Below, piece by piece: positions 1 through 9,200 of a DNA stretch of 31,789 bases. The DNA is from Ruminococcus sp. UBA3286 (GTDB taxonomy: Bacteria; Bacillota; Clostridia; Oscillospirales; Ruminococcaceae). The notes under the pieces were generated by a model. It was not told where the DNA came from. It saw only the letters and a program-made list of their open reading frames with translations, and did no database searches. The stretch lies in NCBI GenBank assembly GCA_002362135.1, contig DETO01000040.1, forward strand, positions 3,603 to 35,391, in the 5' to 3' direction. How positions within the stretch are numbered: position 1 is the stretch's first letter; the number at the start of each line of letters is the position of its first letter. The position numbers and the translations under genes were made by a program.

Positions 1-22
1 CCTTCGTAAAACTTTTCCTTAA
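1..22 (-). promoter_or_regulatory. probable ribosome binding site region of the next his gene (off the left edge)
   Basis: After the hisA stop codon the minus strand reads AAGGAAAAG (positions 20-12) and then GAAGG at the very edge (5-1). Either could serve as a Shine-Dalgarno sequence for a further gene whose start lies outside the window. In comparable operons hisF follows hisA, so hisF is the expected gene, but none of its coding sequence is visible here. Confidence 0.35.
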
Positions 23-751
23 TTACTTAGATTCTGCATATCTAACAGCTTCACGAAGATCAAGCGTACCCTTGTAAATAGACTTTCCGCAGATCGTTCC
101 GTACAATCCCATTTCCTTGCAGGCGATAATATCCGCAATTGTATGAACTCCGCCGCTTGCTACAATATTAGCTCTGCCGACAGTCGCGTCGGATAAAGCT
201 TTAAGCTGCTCCACATTCACGCCGCTTAACGTGCCGTCTTTGGAAATATCAGTAAAAATAAAATATTTAACTCCTACGGAGATCATCTTCTCCGCAAGTT
301 CAATATAGCCAACGTTTGAAGTTTCAAGCCATCCCTCAGTCGCCACCATTCCGTTGACTGCGTCGATTCCGACAACAATCTTCTCACTGCCGAATTTATC
401 AACTGCATCGCTTACAAGTTTGGGATCTTTCAGCGCGGCAGAACCGAGGATCACGCGCGAAATGCCCATATCAAGATATTCGCGAATAGTTTCAAGGTTT
501 CTGATTCCTCCGCCGAGTTCAACTTTAAGATCAGTTTTTTCGGCAACGTCCGTGTAAATTTTAGTATTTACAGGTCTGCCCTCTTTTGCGCCGTCCAGAT
601 CAACCATGTGTATCCACGACGCGCCGGCAGTTTCAAAATCCTTTGCGGTTTCGAGATAATCGCTTGCAACTTTCTCAACCGTGGAAAAATCGCCCTTGAA
701 AAGACGTACACAATTGCCGTCTTTTATGTCGATCGCAGGAAAAATTATCAT
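23..751 (-). CDS. hisA: HisA, ProFAR isomerase (phosphoribosylformimino-5-aminoimidazole carboxamide ribotide isomerase)
   Basis: This 242-residue (beta/alpha)8-barrel enzyme catalyses the Amadori-type isomerisation of ProFAR to PRFAR, the fourth step of histidine synthesis, in the cytosol. The N-terminal PAIDIKDGNCVRL segment carries the first catalytic Asp (D8). LGGGIRN and the later ASGGV form the two phosphate-binding half-barrel motifs, and VGIDAVNG holds the second catalytic Asp. Length is normal for the family. The ATG at 751 overlaps the hisH stop in an ATGA, and GGAGGT lies five bases upstream, so translation is probably coupled. It is the last gene of the operon that is visible; the operon continues leftwards. 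PriA-type dual HisA/TrpF activity cannot be excluded from sequence alone but is mainly an actinobacterial trait. Confidence 0.95.
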   Translation of the reverse strand: MIIFPAIDIKDGNCVRLFKGDFSTVEKVASDYLETAKDFETAGASWIHMVDLDGAKEGRPVNTKIYTDVAEKTDLKVELGGGIRNLETIREYLDMGISRVILGSAALKDPKLVSDAVDKFGSEKIVVGIDAVNGMVATEGWLETSNVGYIELAEKMISVGVKYFIFTDISKDGTLSGVNVEQLKALSDATVGRANIVASGGVHTIADIIACKEMGLYGTICGKSIYKGTLDLREAVRYAESK

Positions 752-1350
752 ATCAGACCTCCGAAGCTTTTAAGTATTTTTAATCCCGTTTCGCCGCTTT
801 TTTCGGGGTGGAACTGCGCGCCGTAGACGAACTTTCCGTCGTAAACAAGCGCAGGAACTCTTCCGCCGTATTCGCAGAATGCCGCGATATTCCGATCATC
901 GCAATGCGCCTTGTAGGAATGAACGAAATATACGAATTCATCGTCCCCGACGTTTTCGAGAATGGGACAATCATTTAATTTTACGAGTTTGTTCCAGCCC
1001 ATATGTGGGATTATCAGTTCGCTTTCTTCCATTTTGCGAACCGAGCCGTCTATCAGACCAAGTCCGTCGCATTCCTCGAATTCATAACCCTTTTGAAAGA
1101 TCATCTGCATTCCGAGACAAATTCCCAGAAACGGCTTTTTTGCGGCTTCTTCCTTGATAACGCCGATCAGTCCGCTTTTTTCAAGCATTTTCATAGCGGC
1201 AGGGAACGCTCCTACCCCCGGAAGAATCACCGCGTCCGCAGCCTTTATCTTATCGGCGTCGGAGACGAGTTCGCTCTCCAGATTCAGATGATCAAGAGCA
1301 TTTTTCACGCTGAAAATATTTCCTGCACCATAGTCGATTATAGCAATCAT
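748..1350 (-). CDS. hisH: HisH, glutamine amidotransferase subunit of imidazole glycerol phosphate synthase
   Basis: A 200-residue class I (triad) glutamine amidotransferase. It releases ammonia from glutamine and feeds it to HisF, which converts PRFAR to imidazole glycerol phosphate and AICAR. The nucleophile elbow GICLGMQ contains Cys78, and the His-Glu pair is in FHPEKS (H181, E183). The oxyanion-strand motif LPGVGAF is at about 43-49. Its partner HisF is not in the window and should lie just left of hisA. The start ATG at 1350 shares its A with the hisB stop (TAATG) behind a GGGAG site. The end overlaps hisA by four bases. Confidence 0.95.
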   Translation of the reverse strand: MIAIIDYGAGNIFSVKNALDHLNLESELVSDADKIKAADAVILPGVGAFPAAMKMLEKSGLIGVIKEEAAKKPFLGICLGMQMIFQKGYEFEECDGLGLIDGSVRKMEESELIIPHMGWNKLVKLNDCPILENVGDDEFVYFVHSYKAHCDDRNIAAFCEYGGRVPALVYDGKFVYGAQFHPEKSGETGLKILKSFGGLI

Positions 1351-1943
1351 TACAATACTCCCTTCGTCGAAAGCGTTGAGCCGTCTTCATTGAATGATAC
1401 CGCAGTTTTCAAGGCATGAGCGACCGCCTTATAGATCGCTTCCGCCTTGTGATGATCATTCGAGCCGTACAGCAAATTGATATGCATGGTGATTCCCGAA
1501 TTAAAAGTAAATGCGCGGAAAAACTCCTCCGTCATGCAAAGATCATAGCCGCCGCAGGACTGGTTCGTAAACTCGCAGTTGAACACCAGAAACGGACGGT
1601 TGCTGATGTCAAGACTGCACATCGCAAGACTTTCGTCCATCGGGATATACGACGTTCCGTAGCGTACAATTCCCGATTTATCGCCCATTGCGCGATTAAG
1701 AGCCTGCCCCAGCGCGATTCCCGTATCTTCGATCGTGTGATGACAGTCAACTTCCAGATCGCCCTTTACCTGAACCGTCATGCTGATTCCGCTATGCTTT
1801 GCAAGCGCCGTCAGCATATGATCGAAAAATCCGATTCCCGTGGAAATATCAGCTTTTCCGCAGCCGTCCAGTTCAACAAGGATATAAATATCTGTCTCCC
1901 GCGTGGCACGCGTAACTTCGCCTATTCTAATTTTATTATCCAT
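1350..1943 (-). CDS. hisB: HisB, imidazoleglycerol-phosphate dehydratase (monofunctional)
   Basis: A 197-residue enzyme that dehydrates imidazole glycerol phosphate to imidazole acetol phosphate using bound manganese. Visible family motifs are GIGFFDHMLTALAKH, DCHHTIEDTGIALG and, near the C-terminus, GSNDHHKAEAIYKA; the paired histidines are the metal ligands. It has only the dehydratase domain, so the N-terminal histidinol-phosphate phosphatase found in enteric HisB is absent. A separate phosphatase must act elsewhere in the genome, since none is in this part of the operon. The ATG at 1943 lies inside the last codons of hisC (8-base overlap), with GAGGAAATT upstream. Confidence 0.95.
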   Translation of the reverse strand: MDNKIRIGEVTRATRETDIYILVELDGCGKADISTGIGFFDHMLTALAKHSGISMTVQVKGDLEVDCHHTIEDTGIALGQALNRAMGDKSGIVRYGTSYIPMDESLAMCSLDISNRPFLVFNCEFTNQSCGGYDLCMTEEFFRAFTFNSGITMHINLLYGSNDHHKAEAIYKAVAHALKTAVSFNEDGSTLSTKGVL

Positions 1944-3000
1944 TCAGAATTTCCTCCAACGCAGCAAAAAGCTTCTCCATTTCTTCATCAGTACCTACGG
2001 AAATTCGCAAATAATCGCATATTACAGGCTTATCCCAATATCGTACATAAATTTTGCGCTTTTTAAGTTCTTCAAAAACATATTTTGCCGGCTTCCGTTC
2101 AGGCTTTGCAAAAATAAAATTGCTGGCTGAATCCGTAAATGTAAATCCCAAATTGGCAAGCTTCTTCTTAGACTTTTCACGCGTAACTATTATCTTGTCA
2201 ACTATTTCGCGGAAATATTTTTCATTTTTCATTGAAGCCGCTCCGCAAAGCTGAGTTACCGTATTCATCGTATAAGAATTCACGGAGAATTTGACATCGT
2301 TCATGTATTTGATAAGCTTTTCGCTGCCCATTGCAAAACCTATTCTCATGCCTGCCATTGAACGCGACTTCGAATATGTCTGCACCACAAGAAGATTATC
2401 GTATTTTTCAATGAGAGGCAGACAGCTTTCGCCGCCAAAATCAATATACGCTTCGTCAATGATAACCACGGAATCCGGATTTTTGCTTACAATATCCTCG
2501 ATCATCGAAACGCTCTCCAACACGCCCGTCGGCGAATTGGGATTCGGGAAAATAATTCCGCCATTCTCCTGATAATAATCCTTTGAATCAATTGTAAAAT
2601 CTTCTTTCAGCGGACAGGTCTTATATGGTATCCTGTAAACATCTGCCCATACATCATAGAAAGAATACGTAATATCGGGGAAAAGAACAGGTTTATCGGA
2701 ATTGAAAAACGTCATGAACGCCATTGCCAATACGTCGTCCGAACCAACTCCCACGAAAATTTGCGAGGACTTTAAACCATATCTCTGAGCGATAGAATCC
2801 ACGAGAACTTCCGCGTCAGGAGCGGGATAAAGTCGCATTCTCGATATATCGAAATTCTCCAGCATCGCCTTGACTTCGGGACACGGCGGATAGGGATTTT
2901 CATTCGTATTCAGCTTTATAACGTTCGATTCTTTAGGCTGCTCGCCCGGAACGTACGGTTCGACTTTACGAACGGCGCTCTCCCAATTTTTCAGATTCAT
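1936..3000 (-). CDS. hisC: HisC, histidinol-phosphate aminotransferase
   Basis: A 354-residue fold-type I PLP aminotransferase that transfers the amino group of glutamate to imidazole acetol phosphate. Seen in order: KLNTNENPYPP near the N-terminus, the GSDDVLAM cofactor-binding stretch, FPNPNSPTG, VIIDEAYIDF with the PLP-interacting Asp and Tyr, and TYSKSRSMAGMRIGF, whose Lys should form the Schiff base. The C-terminal YLRISVGT contains the substrate-carboxylate-binding Arg. HisC-type enzymes sometimes also transaminate aromatic keto acids; the operon position supports histidine as the main role. The ATG at 3000 overlaps the hisD stop as ATGA, with AAGGAG upstream. Confidence 0.95.
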   Translation of the reverse strand: MNLKNWESAVRKVEPYVPGEQPKESNVIKLNTNENPYPPCPEVKAMLENFDISRMRLYPAPDAEVLVDSIAQRYGLKSSQIFVGVGSDDVLAMAFMTFFNSDKPVLFPDITYSFYDVWADVYRIPYKTCPLKEDFTIDSKDYYQENGGIIFPNPNSPTGVLESVSMIEDIVSKNPDSVVIIDEAYIDFGGESCLPLIEKYDNLLVVQTYSKSRSMAGMRIGFAMGSEKLIKYMNDVKFSVNSYTMNTVTQLCGAASMKNEKYFREIVDKIIVTREKSKKKLANLGFTFTDSASNFIFAKPERKPAKYVFEELKKRKIYVRYWDKPVICDYLRISVGTDEEMEKLFAALEEILNG

Positions 3001-4295
3001 TTCGTCATCTCTCCTTCAAATCTGACTTTGATAGCATTCGCATGAGCCGTCAGACCCTCGCGCTCGGCGATCAGTACAATATCGTCTTTAGCTTCGCGAA
3101 GAGCAGCCTCTGTATAATAAGTGTAGCTGATACGCTTTGTGAAGCTTGAAACTCCGAGGGGCGAGAAAAATCTTGCCGTGCCGCTTGTGGGAAGAACATG
3201 ATTAGGGCCTGCATAATAATCGCCCAACGGTTCGGAAGCATATTCCCCAAGGAATATCGAACCTGCATTGTCGAGTTTGCCCAGTAATTCCATAGGATTT
3301 TCCATGTGGACTTCAAGATGCTCCGGCGCAATGAGATTTGCAAGGGCAGCACAATGCTCGCGGCTGTCAGTTACGATTATCGCACCATAATCGTTCAAGG
3401 ACTTTTCAATTATCTCTTTACGCGACAGATAAGCTTTCTGACGCTCTATTTCAGCGATGACCTTGTCGGCAAGAGATTCGTCGGAAGTCACAAGAATTGC
3501 CGAAGCAAGAACGTCATGTTCCGCCTGCGACATGAGATCAGCCGCAACATAGGCAGGATCGGCAGTTTTATCAGCAATTACAAGTATCTCGCTCGGCCCT
3601 GCTATCATATCGATATCGACAACGCCGTAGAGAAGCTTCTTCGCAGTAGCAACAAAAATATTTCCCGGGCCAACGATCTTATCGCACTTCGGAATTTCTT
3701 CCGTACCGTATGCAAGAGCCGCAATAGCCTGCGCACCGCCGACCATGAACACTCTGTCAACTCCGCAGATCGAAGCCGCTGTAAGAATATCTTTGTTCGG
3801 CGTTCCGTCTTTAAGAGGAGGAGTGACCATAATTATTTCCTCAACGCCTGCAATTTTTGCGGGAATCGCATTCATAAGAACGCTGGACGGATAAGCCGCC
3901 GTACCTCCGGGAACATACAATCCGACGCGTTTAAGACCGCGAACTCTCTGTCCCATGATAACGCCGTTGTCTTTGGCATTTATAAATCCCTGTTCAACCT
4001 GACGCGTATGGAAATCCACAATATTTTCCTGTGCATTGAGCAGCGCATTTACAAAATCCATGTCTGCTTCTTCAAGGGCTTCGTTAATTATCTCGCGTGG
4101 AACTTCGTAAAATTCGGGAAGATTTCCGTCAAATTTCTGAGTGTATCTCTTTACAGCTTCATCGCCGTTTTCACGAACATCGTCGATTATTTCCGATACA
4201 GTTTCCGTTACCTTTTTATTAGTCTCGCCTGCGCGCTTGTTAAGCTCTGCAAGAAAATCCAACTCTGCTTTTCCGTCTGCAAAAATTTTTCTCAT
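2997..4295 (-). CDS. hisD: HisD, histidinol dehydrogenase
   Basis: A zinc-dependent enzyme that carries out two successive NAD+ oxidations, histidinol to histidinal to histidine, the last two steps of the pathway. The 432 residues contain the family landmarks GLYVPGGTAAYPSSVLM, the NAD-binding GPGNIFVATAKK, AGPSEILVIAD, the zinc-ligand segment SQAEHDVLA, APEHLEV, and GPNHVLPTSGTARFFSPLGVSSF; the His of GLTAHANAI near the C-terminus is a likely further zinc ligand. I prefer the ATG at 4295, which shares one base with the hisG stop (TGATG) and sits eight bases after GAGGAG. A GTG at 4298 in the same frame would give one extra residue but is too close to the site. Confidence 0.95.
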   Translation of the reverse strand: MRKIFADGKAELDFLAELNKRAGETNKKVTETVSEIIDDVRENGDEAVKRYTQKFDGNLPEFYEVPREIINEALEEADMDFVNALLNAQENIVDFHTRQVEQGFINAKDNGVIMGQRVRGLKRVGLYVPGGTAAYPSSVLMNAIPAKIAGVEEIIMVTPPLKDGTPNKDILTAASICGVDRVFMVGGAQAIAALAYGTEEIPKCDKIVGPGNIFVATAKKLLYGVVDIDMIAGPSEILVIADKTADPAYVAADLMSQAEHDVLASAILVTSDESLADKVIAEIERQKAYLSRKEIIEKSLNDYGAIIVTDSREHCAALANLIAPEHLEVHMENPMELLGKLDNAGSIFLGEYASEPLGDYYAGPNHVLPTSGTARFFSPLGVSSFTKRISYTYYTEAALREAKDDIVLIAEREGLTAHANAIKVRFEGEMTK

Positions 4296-4927
4296 CACAA
4301 ATTCTCCTCTATAAGTTTAATGAGCGCCTCTATCTCCGCCTGACGCATTTTAAGGCTTACCGTATTCACGATAAGACGCGCCGAGATAGGCGCAACGTCC
4401 TCGATGACCTCAAGTCCGTTTTCTTTCAGCGTCGTGCCTGTCTCAACTATATCAACAATACCGTCCGCAAGATTGAGCAGCGGCGCAAGTTCAACCGAGC
4501 CTTCAATCTTGATGATCTCCGTATCCATGCCCTTTTTCTCGAAAAAGCTTCTCGCTACATTCGGATATTTCGTAGCAATCGTCTTGATTCCGTAGCCACT
4601 GTAAAAATCATATCCTTTTTTAGTTGCAAGCGCAAATTTGCACCGTCCAAAGCCGAGATCAACCAACTCAAAAAATTTACCTTTCATCTCCATAATCGTA
4701 TCTTTGCCAACAACGCCCATATCGCATACGCCATGCTCCACATAGGTGATAACGTCGTTTGCCTTGGCAAGTACGACCTCCAGATTGCCGTCAGGAACGG
4801 GAAGAATCAGCTTTCTGCCTTTTTCCCGAACTGCTGTGCAGTCAAATCCCAGTTTCTCCAGAAGTCCGACAGTATCCTTTTCAAGCCTGCCCTTTGTAAG
4901 AGCGATTCTGATTGGTTTGTTCATCAT
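4295..4927 (-). CDS. hisG: HisG, ATP phosphoribosyltransferase catalytic subunit (short form)
   Basis: At 210 residues this is the short HisG form, which lacks the C-terminal ACT-like histidine-binding domain. It condenses ATP with PRPP, the committed step of the pathway, and by family knowledge needs HisZ to be active and feedback-inhibited. Visible features are IALTKGRLEKDT at the N-terminus, VLAKANDVITYVEHGVCDMGVVGKD, and the PRPP-binding loop LADGIVDIVETGTTLKENGL. The hisZ gene lies immediately upstream with a four-base overlap (ATGA). Two consecutive ATGs (4927 and 4924) follow GGGAGG; the second has the better spacing, so the true start may be one codon later. Confidence 0.95.
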   Translation of the reverse strand: MMNKPIRIALTKGRLEKDTVGLLEKLGFDCTAVREKGRKLILPVPDGNLEVVLAKANDVITYVEHGVCDMGVVGKDTIMEMKGKFFELVDLGFGRCKFALATKKGYDFYSGYGIKTIATKYPNVARSFFEKKGMDTEIIKIEGSVELAPLLNLADGIVDIVETGTTLKENGLEVIEDVAPISARLIVNTVSLKMRQAEIEALIKLIEENL

Positions 4928-6117
4928 TTTTCCTCCCCGCTTTCGCCATCGACTACCACAACACGCGCAATCTTTCTCTCCTTGGCATATTCGCGCACCG
5001 ATTCAATATCGCCGAAAAGAGCGTTCTCAACTATCATGCCCTCTTCGCGCAGTTCCTTAGCCTTTTTGAGCGCTTCAACTTCGCAGCCCTCCTCGGCGTA
5101 AACTATAACATCCGCGCCCTGTACGGCAGGAAGTATGCCGTTTCTCTCGATAACTTTGGATATTGCGTTTATGTTAACGGCAAATCCGACAGCAGGAATA
5201 TCATAGCCGAATTCCGCGATAAGCTTATCATATCTTCCGCCCGATATGACTTCGTCTCCGTGACCTTTCAGATATCCCTTTATTATCAGACCAGTGTAAT
5301 AGTCAGTTTTATTGACTAATCCGAGATCGACTGTAATATTTCCCTCTCCGTTGCAAAGTTCGGCGGCATTTCGATAAATATCGCGCAGCTCATCAAGAAT
5401 GTATTTCACATTTTCATCGGGAATAAGTTCCTCCGCCTTGTCGAAAACTTCTTCTCCGCCAAAAAGTGCAGGCAGCTTTTTCAATGCAGCCGTCACGGGA
5501 TTATTTCCGAACGCGTCAAGGAAATCATTAAGCGCCGGGAAATTCTTGCTCTGAATAAGCTTGCGTATGTGATCTTTCTCTTTATCGTCGGCTTCCAGTT
5601 TATCAACAAGCGCTCTGAATACGCCGATATGTCCGAGTTCAAGGGAAAATTCCATACCGAATGCACTAAGGGAATCCATCGCCGTTGAGATGACTTCGAG
5701 ATCAGCCATTTTCGTCTGCGAACCAATCAGCTCGATTCCTGCCTGAACCAATTCGTCGCTTCTTCCTTTGAGGGTGGATTCATTGCGATATACCGTCTGA
5801 TTGTAACATAATTTCAACGGCAGAACGGCATCACGGAGACGAGTTGCAACAACTCTTGCGATAGGCATCGTGGAATCGGGGCGCATTACAAGAAGCCTGC
5901 CCTTTCCGTCGGTAAGCTTGTATAGGGCTTCCTGTGAAAAATAGCGCGTTTTCTGGTTGAATACGTCGAAAAATTCAACGCCGGGGGTGATCATTTCGCT
6001 GTAACCTCTTTTTTTGAAAAGATCCAGCAGTGTATTCTCAATATTTCGTCTGACGATACATTCCACAAAAAGCAGATCTTTCGTACCTTCGGGAGTGATC
6101 AGATCGTAATTTTTCAT
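4924..6117 (-). CDS. hisZ: HisZ, ATP phosphoribosyltransferase regulatory subunit (HisRS paralogue)
   Basis: A 397-residue protein built on the class II histidyl-tRNA synthetase catalytic fold. Motif 2-like MRPDSTMPIARVVATRL, the CYNQTVYRNE strand and the HisA-type stretch GGRYDKLIAEFG are present. The protein ends with a short alpha/beta segment (about the last 65 residues) resembling a reduced anticodon-binding domain. Its place directly before short-form hisG makes the regulatory subunit much more likely than a true HisRS. In known cases HisG and HisZ form a hetero-octamer that binds histidine for feedback. I chose the ATG at 6117, eight bases after AAGGAGG. An upstream in-frame start at 6150 would add 11 residues but has no binding site. 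It is the first gene of the his operon. Confidence 0.92.
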   Translation of the reverse strand: MKNYDLITPEGTKDLLFVECIVRRNIENTLLDLFKKRGYSEMITPGVEFFDVFNQKTRYFSQEALYKLTDGKGRLLVMRPDSTMPIARVVATRLRDAVLPLKLCYNQTVYRNESTLKGRSDELVQAGIELIGSQTKMADLEVISTAMDSLSAFGMEFSLELGHIGVFRALVDKLEADDKEKDHIRKLIQSKNFPALNDFLDAFGNNPVTAALKKLPALFGGEEVFDKAEELIPDENVKYILDELRDIYRNAAELCNGEGNITVDLGLVNKTDYYTGLIIKGYLKGHGDEVISGGRYDKLIAEFGYDIPAVGFAVNINAISKVIERNGILPAVQGADVIVYAEEGCEVEALKKAKELREEGMIVENALFGDIESVREYAKERKIARVVVVDGESGEEK

Positions 6118-6151
6118 AAACAGCCTCCTTAATTGTATAGGCAAATTCACT

Positions 6152-6163
6152 TTAGTGTGCTAA
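6152..6163. promoter_or_regulatory. candidate operator, TTAG-N4-CTAA inverted repeat
   Basis: The 12 bases TTAGTGTGCTAA form an inverted repeat with four-base arms around a four-base centre. They lie from about +3 to +14 relative to the start expected from the hisZ promoter, where a repressor would block transcription. TrpR-family HisR/YerC regulators control his operons in some Firmicutes and use short inverted repeats, but I cannot confirm that this sequence is their site. The arms are short enough to arise by chance. Confidence 0.35.
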
Positions 6164-6172
6164 CATGATACT

Positions 6173-6201
6173 ATGATAACATAACATCACGATAAAGTCA
6201 A
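6173..6201 (-). promoter_or_regulatory. sigma-A-type promoter of the his operon
   Basis: On the minus strand TTGACT (6201-6196) and TATCAT (6178-6173) are separated by exactly 17 bases. The -35 box begins one base after the polC stop codon (TAG at 6205-6203). Expected transcription start is near 6166, giving a leader of about 49 bases before the hisZ ATG. That is too short for a T-box riboswitch or a classical his leader peptide, which points to DNA-level control if the operon is regulated. A second TATCAT lies eight bases downstream of the first. Confidence 0.8.
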
Positions 6202-6202
6202 G

Positions 6203-9200
6203 CTAAAAGAATGACATTTGTGTGGATTCAGGCAAATCGCCGAAAGCATTTAGCTTTTTCAGCATATCAATTGTTGTTTTTGACACACCGCTCTGTTCGC
6301 GGAATTCCTCGATCGAGATAAATCCGCCTTTCTGTGCAGCTTCATAAAGACCGCGCGCCGCGTTTTCCCCGACTCCCGGCATTGCAGAAAACGGGATTCT
6401 CAGCTTGCCGTCTTCGGGAAGATAGTCGGTCGCATGGGATTTGAACAGATTTATCGGCAAAAACTCATAGCCGCGCGAAAGCATTTCGTTGGTGATAAGC
6501 AGAATATCATAAAGATCGCTTTCTTTTTTGGTGCGTTCGTTGCCAAGTTCCTTCAGCTCATTTATTCTCGCGCGAACAGCTTCCTTGCCCTTGACAGCGA
6601 GATCGGCGTCAAAATCTTCACCGCGCACCGAAAAATACGTAGAGTAATATTCCAGCGGCTTATGAAGTTTGAACCACCCCAGCTTTATCGCGGCAATAAC
6701 ATATGCGGCGGCATGAGCTTTTGGAAACATATATTTGATTTTCAGACAGCTTTCAATATACCAATCGGGAACGTCATGACTGCGCAGCATTTCAATGATT
6801 TCCGGAGTAAACTGCTTGGGAGCTTTACCCTTTCGCGTCCATTCCATGATCTGGAACGCCATTTTCGGTTCTACATTTTTATAAAGCAAATACGTCATAA
6901 TGCTGTCACGAGTTCCGATAACTTCTGAAATAGTACATACATTTTGGTCAATAAGATCTTTTGCGTTGCCAAGCCATACATCAGTACCGTGCGAAAGTCC
7001 TGAAATTTGCAGAAAGTCGCTGAATTTCGTAGGTTTTGCATCAAGAAGCATTTGTATCGTAAACCCCGTTCCCATTTCGGGGATTCCAAGACTTCCCGTT
7101 TTACAGAAAATTTCCTCCGAAGTAACGCCCAGAACATCGCAGTTTGTACACATTCTTATAACGTCCGGATCGGAAGTCGGAACATTTTTGATCTCGATAC
7201 CCGTGAGGTCTTCAAGATGCTTATAAAGCGTCGGTACAACGTGACCAAGCTCGTCCAATTTCAGTATAGTATCATGCAGCGAATTAAAGTCGAAGTGAGT
7301 TGTGATAACCTCGGAATCCGCCGAATCCGCAGGGTGCTGAACAGGCGTGAAATCGTACACTTCGTAATCCGCAGGAACTACGACCATTCCGCCCGGGTGC
7401 TGACCGGTAGTTCGCTTGATACCGGTACATCCTATGGAAAGACGGTTCATCTCAGAATTGTTCAGCTCAATGCCGTTTTCCTCGCAGTATTTTTTTACAT
7501 ATCCGAACGCCGTTTTATCAGCGACCGCCGAAATCGTTCCTGCTTTGAACACGTTCTGCTTACCAAAAAGCTGCTCCGTATAACGATGAGCGCGCGATTG
7601 ATATTCGCCCGAAAAGTTCAGGTCGATATCGGGAGCTTTGTCGCCGTCAAATCCCAGAAACGTTTCAAACGGTATGTCATGCCCTTCACGATGCATATCC
7701 GTTCCGCATTTCGGACAGTTTTTCTGCGGCAGATCAAATCCCGAACCGTAAGTACCGTCAAGCAGAAATTCGCTGTACTTGCATTGAGAATTCGGGCAAA
7801 TATAATGCGGCGGAAGCGGATTTACCTCTGAAATTCCCGCCATTGACGCAACGAACGACGAGCCTACAGAACCTCTCGAACCAACAAGATAACCGTTTTC
7901 CACAGAATTCCAGACAAGCTTCTGAGCGATGATATACAGTACTGAAAATCCATGCTTGATAATGGAAGAAAGCTCTCTGTCAAGCCGTTTTTCCACTATC
8001 TCGGGAAGCGGATCGCCGTAAATTTCATGAGCCTTGTCGTGGGTGATCTTAGTCAGTTCTTCTTCTGCGCCGTCAATAGTTGGCGTAAACGTACCGCGCG
8101 GAATAGGACGAACGACTTCAATCATGTCGGCGATAGCGTTGGTATTGGTGATTACGACCTCTTTCGCCTTATCTTCGCCCAGATATTCGAATTCAGCAAG
8201 CATTTCCTCTGTGGTTCTGAAATAAAGCATCGCCTGATTTTCAGCGTCCTTAAATCCCATGCCTGCAAGAATAATTTTACGGTATATTGCGTCTTTCGGG
8301 TCGATAAAATGCACATCACAGGTCGCGCATACCGGAATATCCAGCTTTTCGCCCAACGCAATTATTCTGCGGTTGAATTCACGGAGCTCCTCGTCGTTTG
8401 CAGCCGTTCCCTCACGAACCATAAATTCGTTGTTGCAAATCGGCTGAATTTCCAGATAATCATAGAATTTCGCCAATTTTTCAAGCTTATCTTCGGATTT
8501 CATAGCAATCATCGCCTGAAAAAGTTCTCCGGCCTCACAAGCGCTGCCAAAAATCAGCCCCTCGCGATGCTTTTCAAGGATAGATTTCGGGATAAGAGGC
8601 TTTTTATAGAAGTAATCGAGGTTGCTTATCGAGACAAGGCGGTACAAATTCTTCAAGCCCGCCTGATTTCGCACAAGGATTATCTGGTGATATGAGCGCA
8701 GTTTTTTGATCTCAATGTCGTTCACTAATTTGTTGATCTGATTTATTTTCTCGAATCCGCGCTGAGATTTCAGACGTCCAAGAAGTTCGATAAAAATTTT
8801 TGACAGCATCAGCGCGTCCTCATCAGCACGATGATGCTCAAAATTGCCGAGTTTCAAGGCTTTTGCCACATTGTTGAGTTTATGTCGGCTCATCTCGGGA
8901 AGCATAGCGCGGCACATTATCAGCGTATCTATGTAATTATACTGAAAGTTGATATTGTTGCGTCGGCATACCTGATCAATCATTGTTGTGTCAAAATCTG
9001 CATTATGCGCAACAAGAATCGGAGAATCGCCGCAAAATTCCATGAATTTACGCAGTGCTTCATCTTCGCGGGGCGCGCCTTTTACTGTATTATCGTCAAT
9101 TCCCGTTAGTTCAGTAATCTTTTCGGGAATCGGTATCCCCGGATCTACATATGTTTCAAAGCTGTCAACATTTTGAAGATTTCGCACTTTGACAGCCGCA

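Noticed and set aside
1416..2066. 216-residue plus-strand frame opposite hisB and hisC
   Set aside because: It is antisense to two well-supported genes and its composition is implausible; no start signals are seen.
3306..4343. 345-residue open frame on the plus strand opposite hisD
   Set aside because: It lies antisense to an unmistakable hisD, has no ribosome binding site, and its translation is rich in Arg, Asn, Phe and Cys with no family features. It is a shadow of codon bias.
4924..6117. Reading hisZ as a true histidyl-tRNA synthetase (hisS)
   Set aside because: It sits directly before a short HisG that requires HisZ, the C-terminal anticodon-binding part is reduced, and it heads the his operon.
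6117..6166. T-box or leader-peptide attenuator before hisZ
   Set aside because: The leader is only about 49 bases, with no specifier loop, T-box sequence, terminator stem or run of His codons.
7007..7831. 274-residue plus-strand frame opposite polC
   Set aside because: It is antisense to the polymerase active-site region; its composition reflects the complementary strand of a conserved gene.
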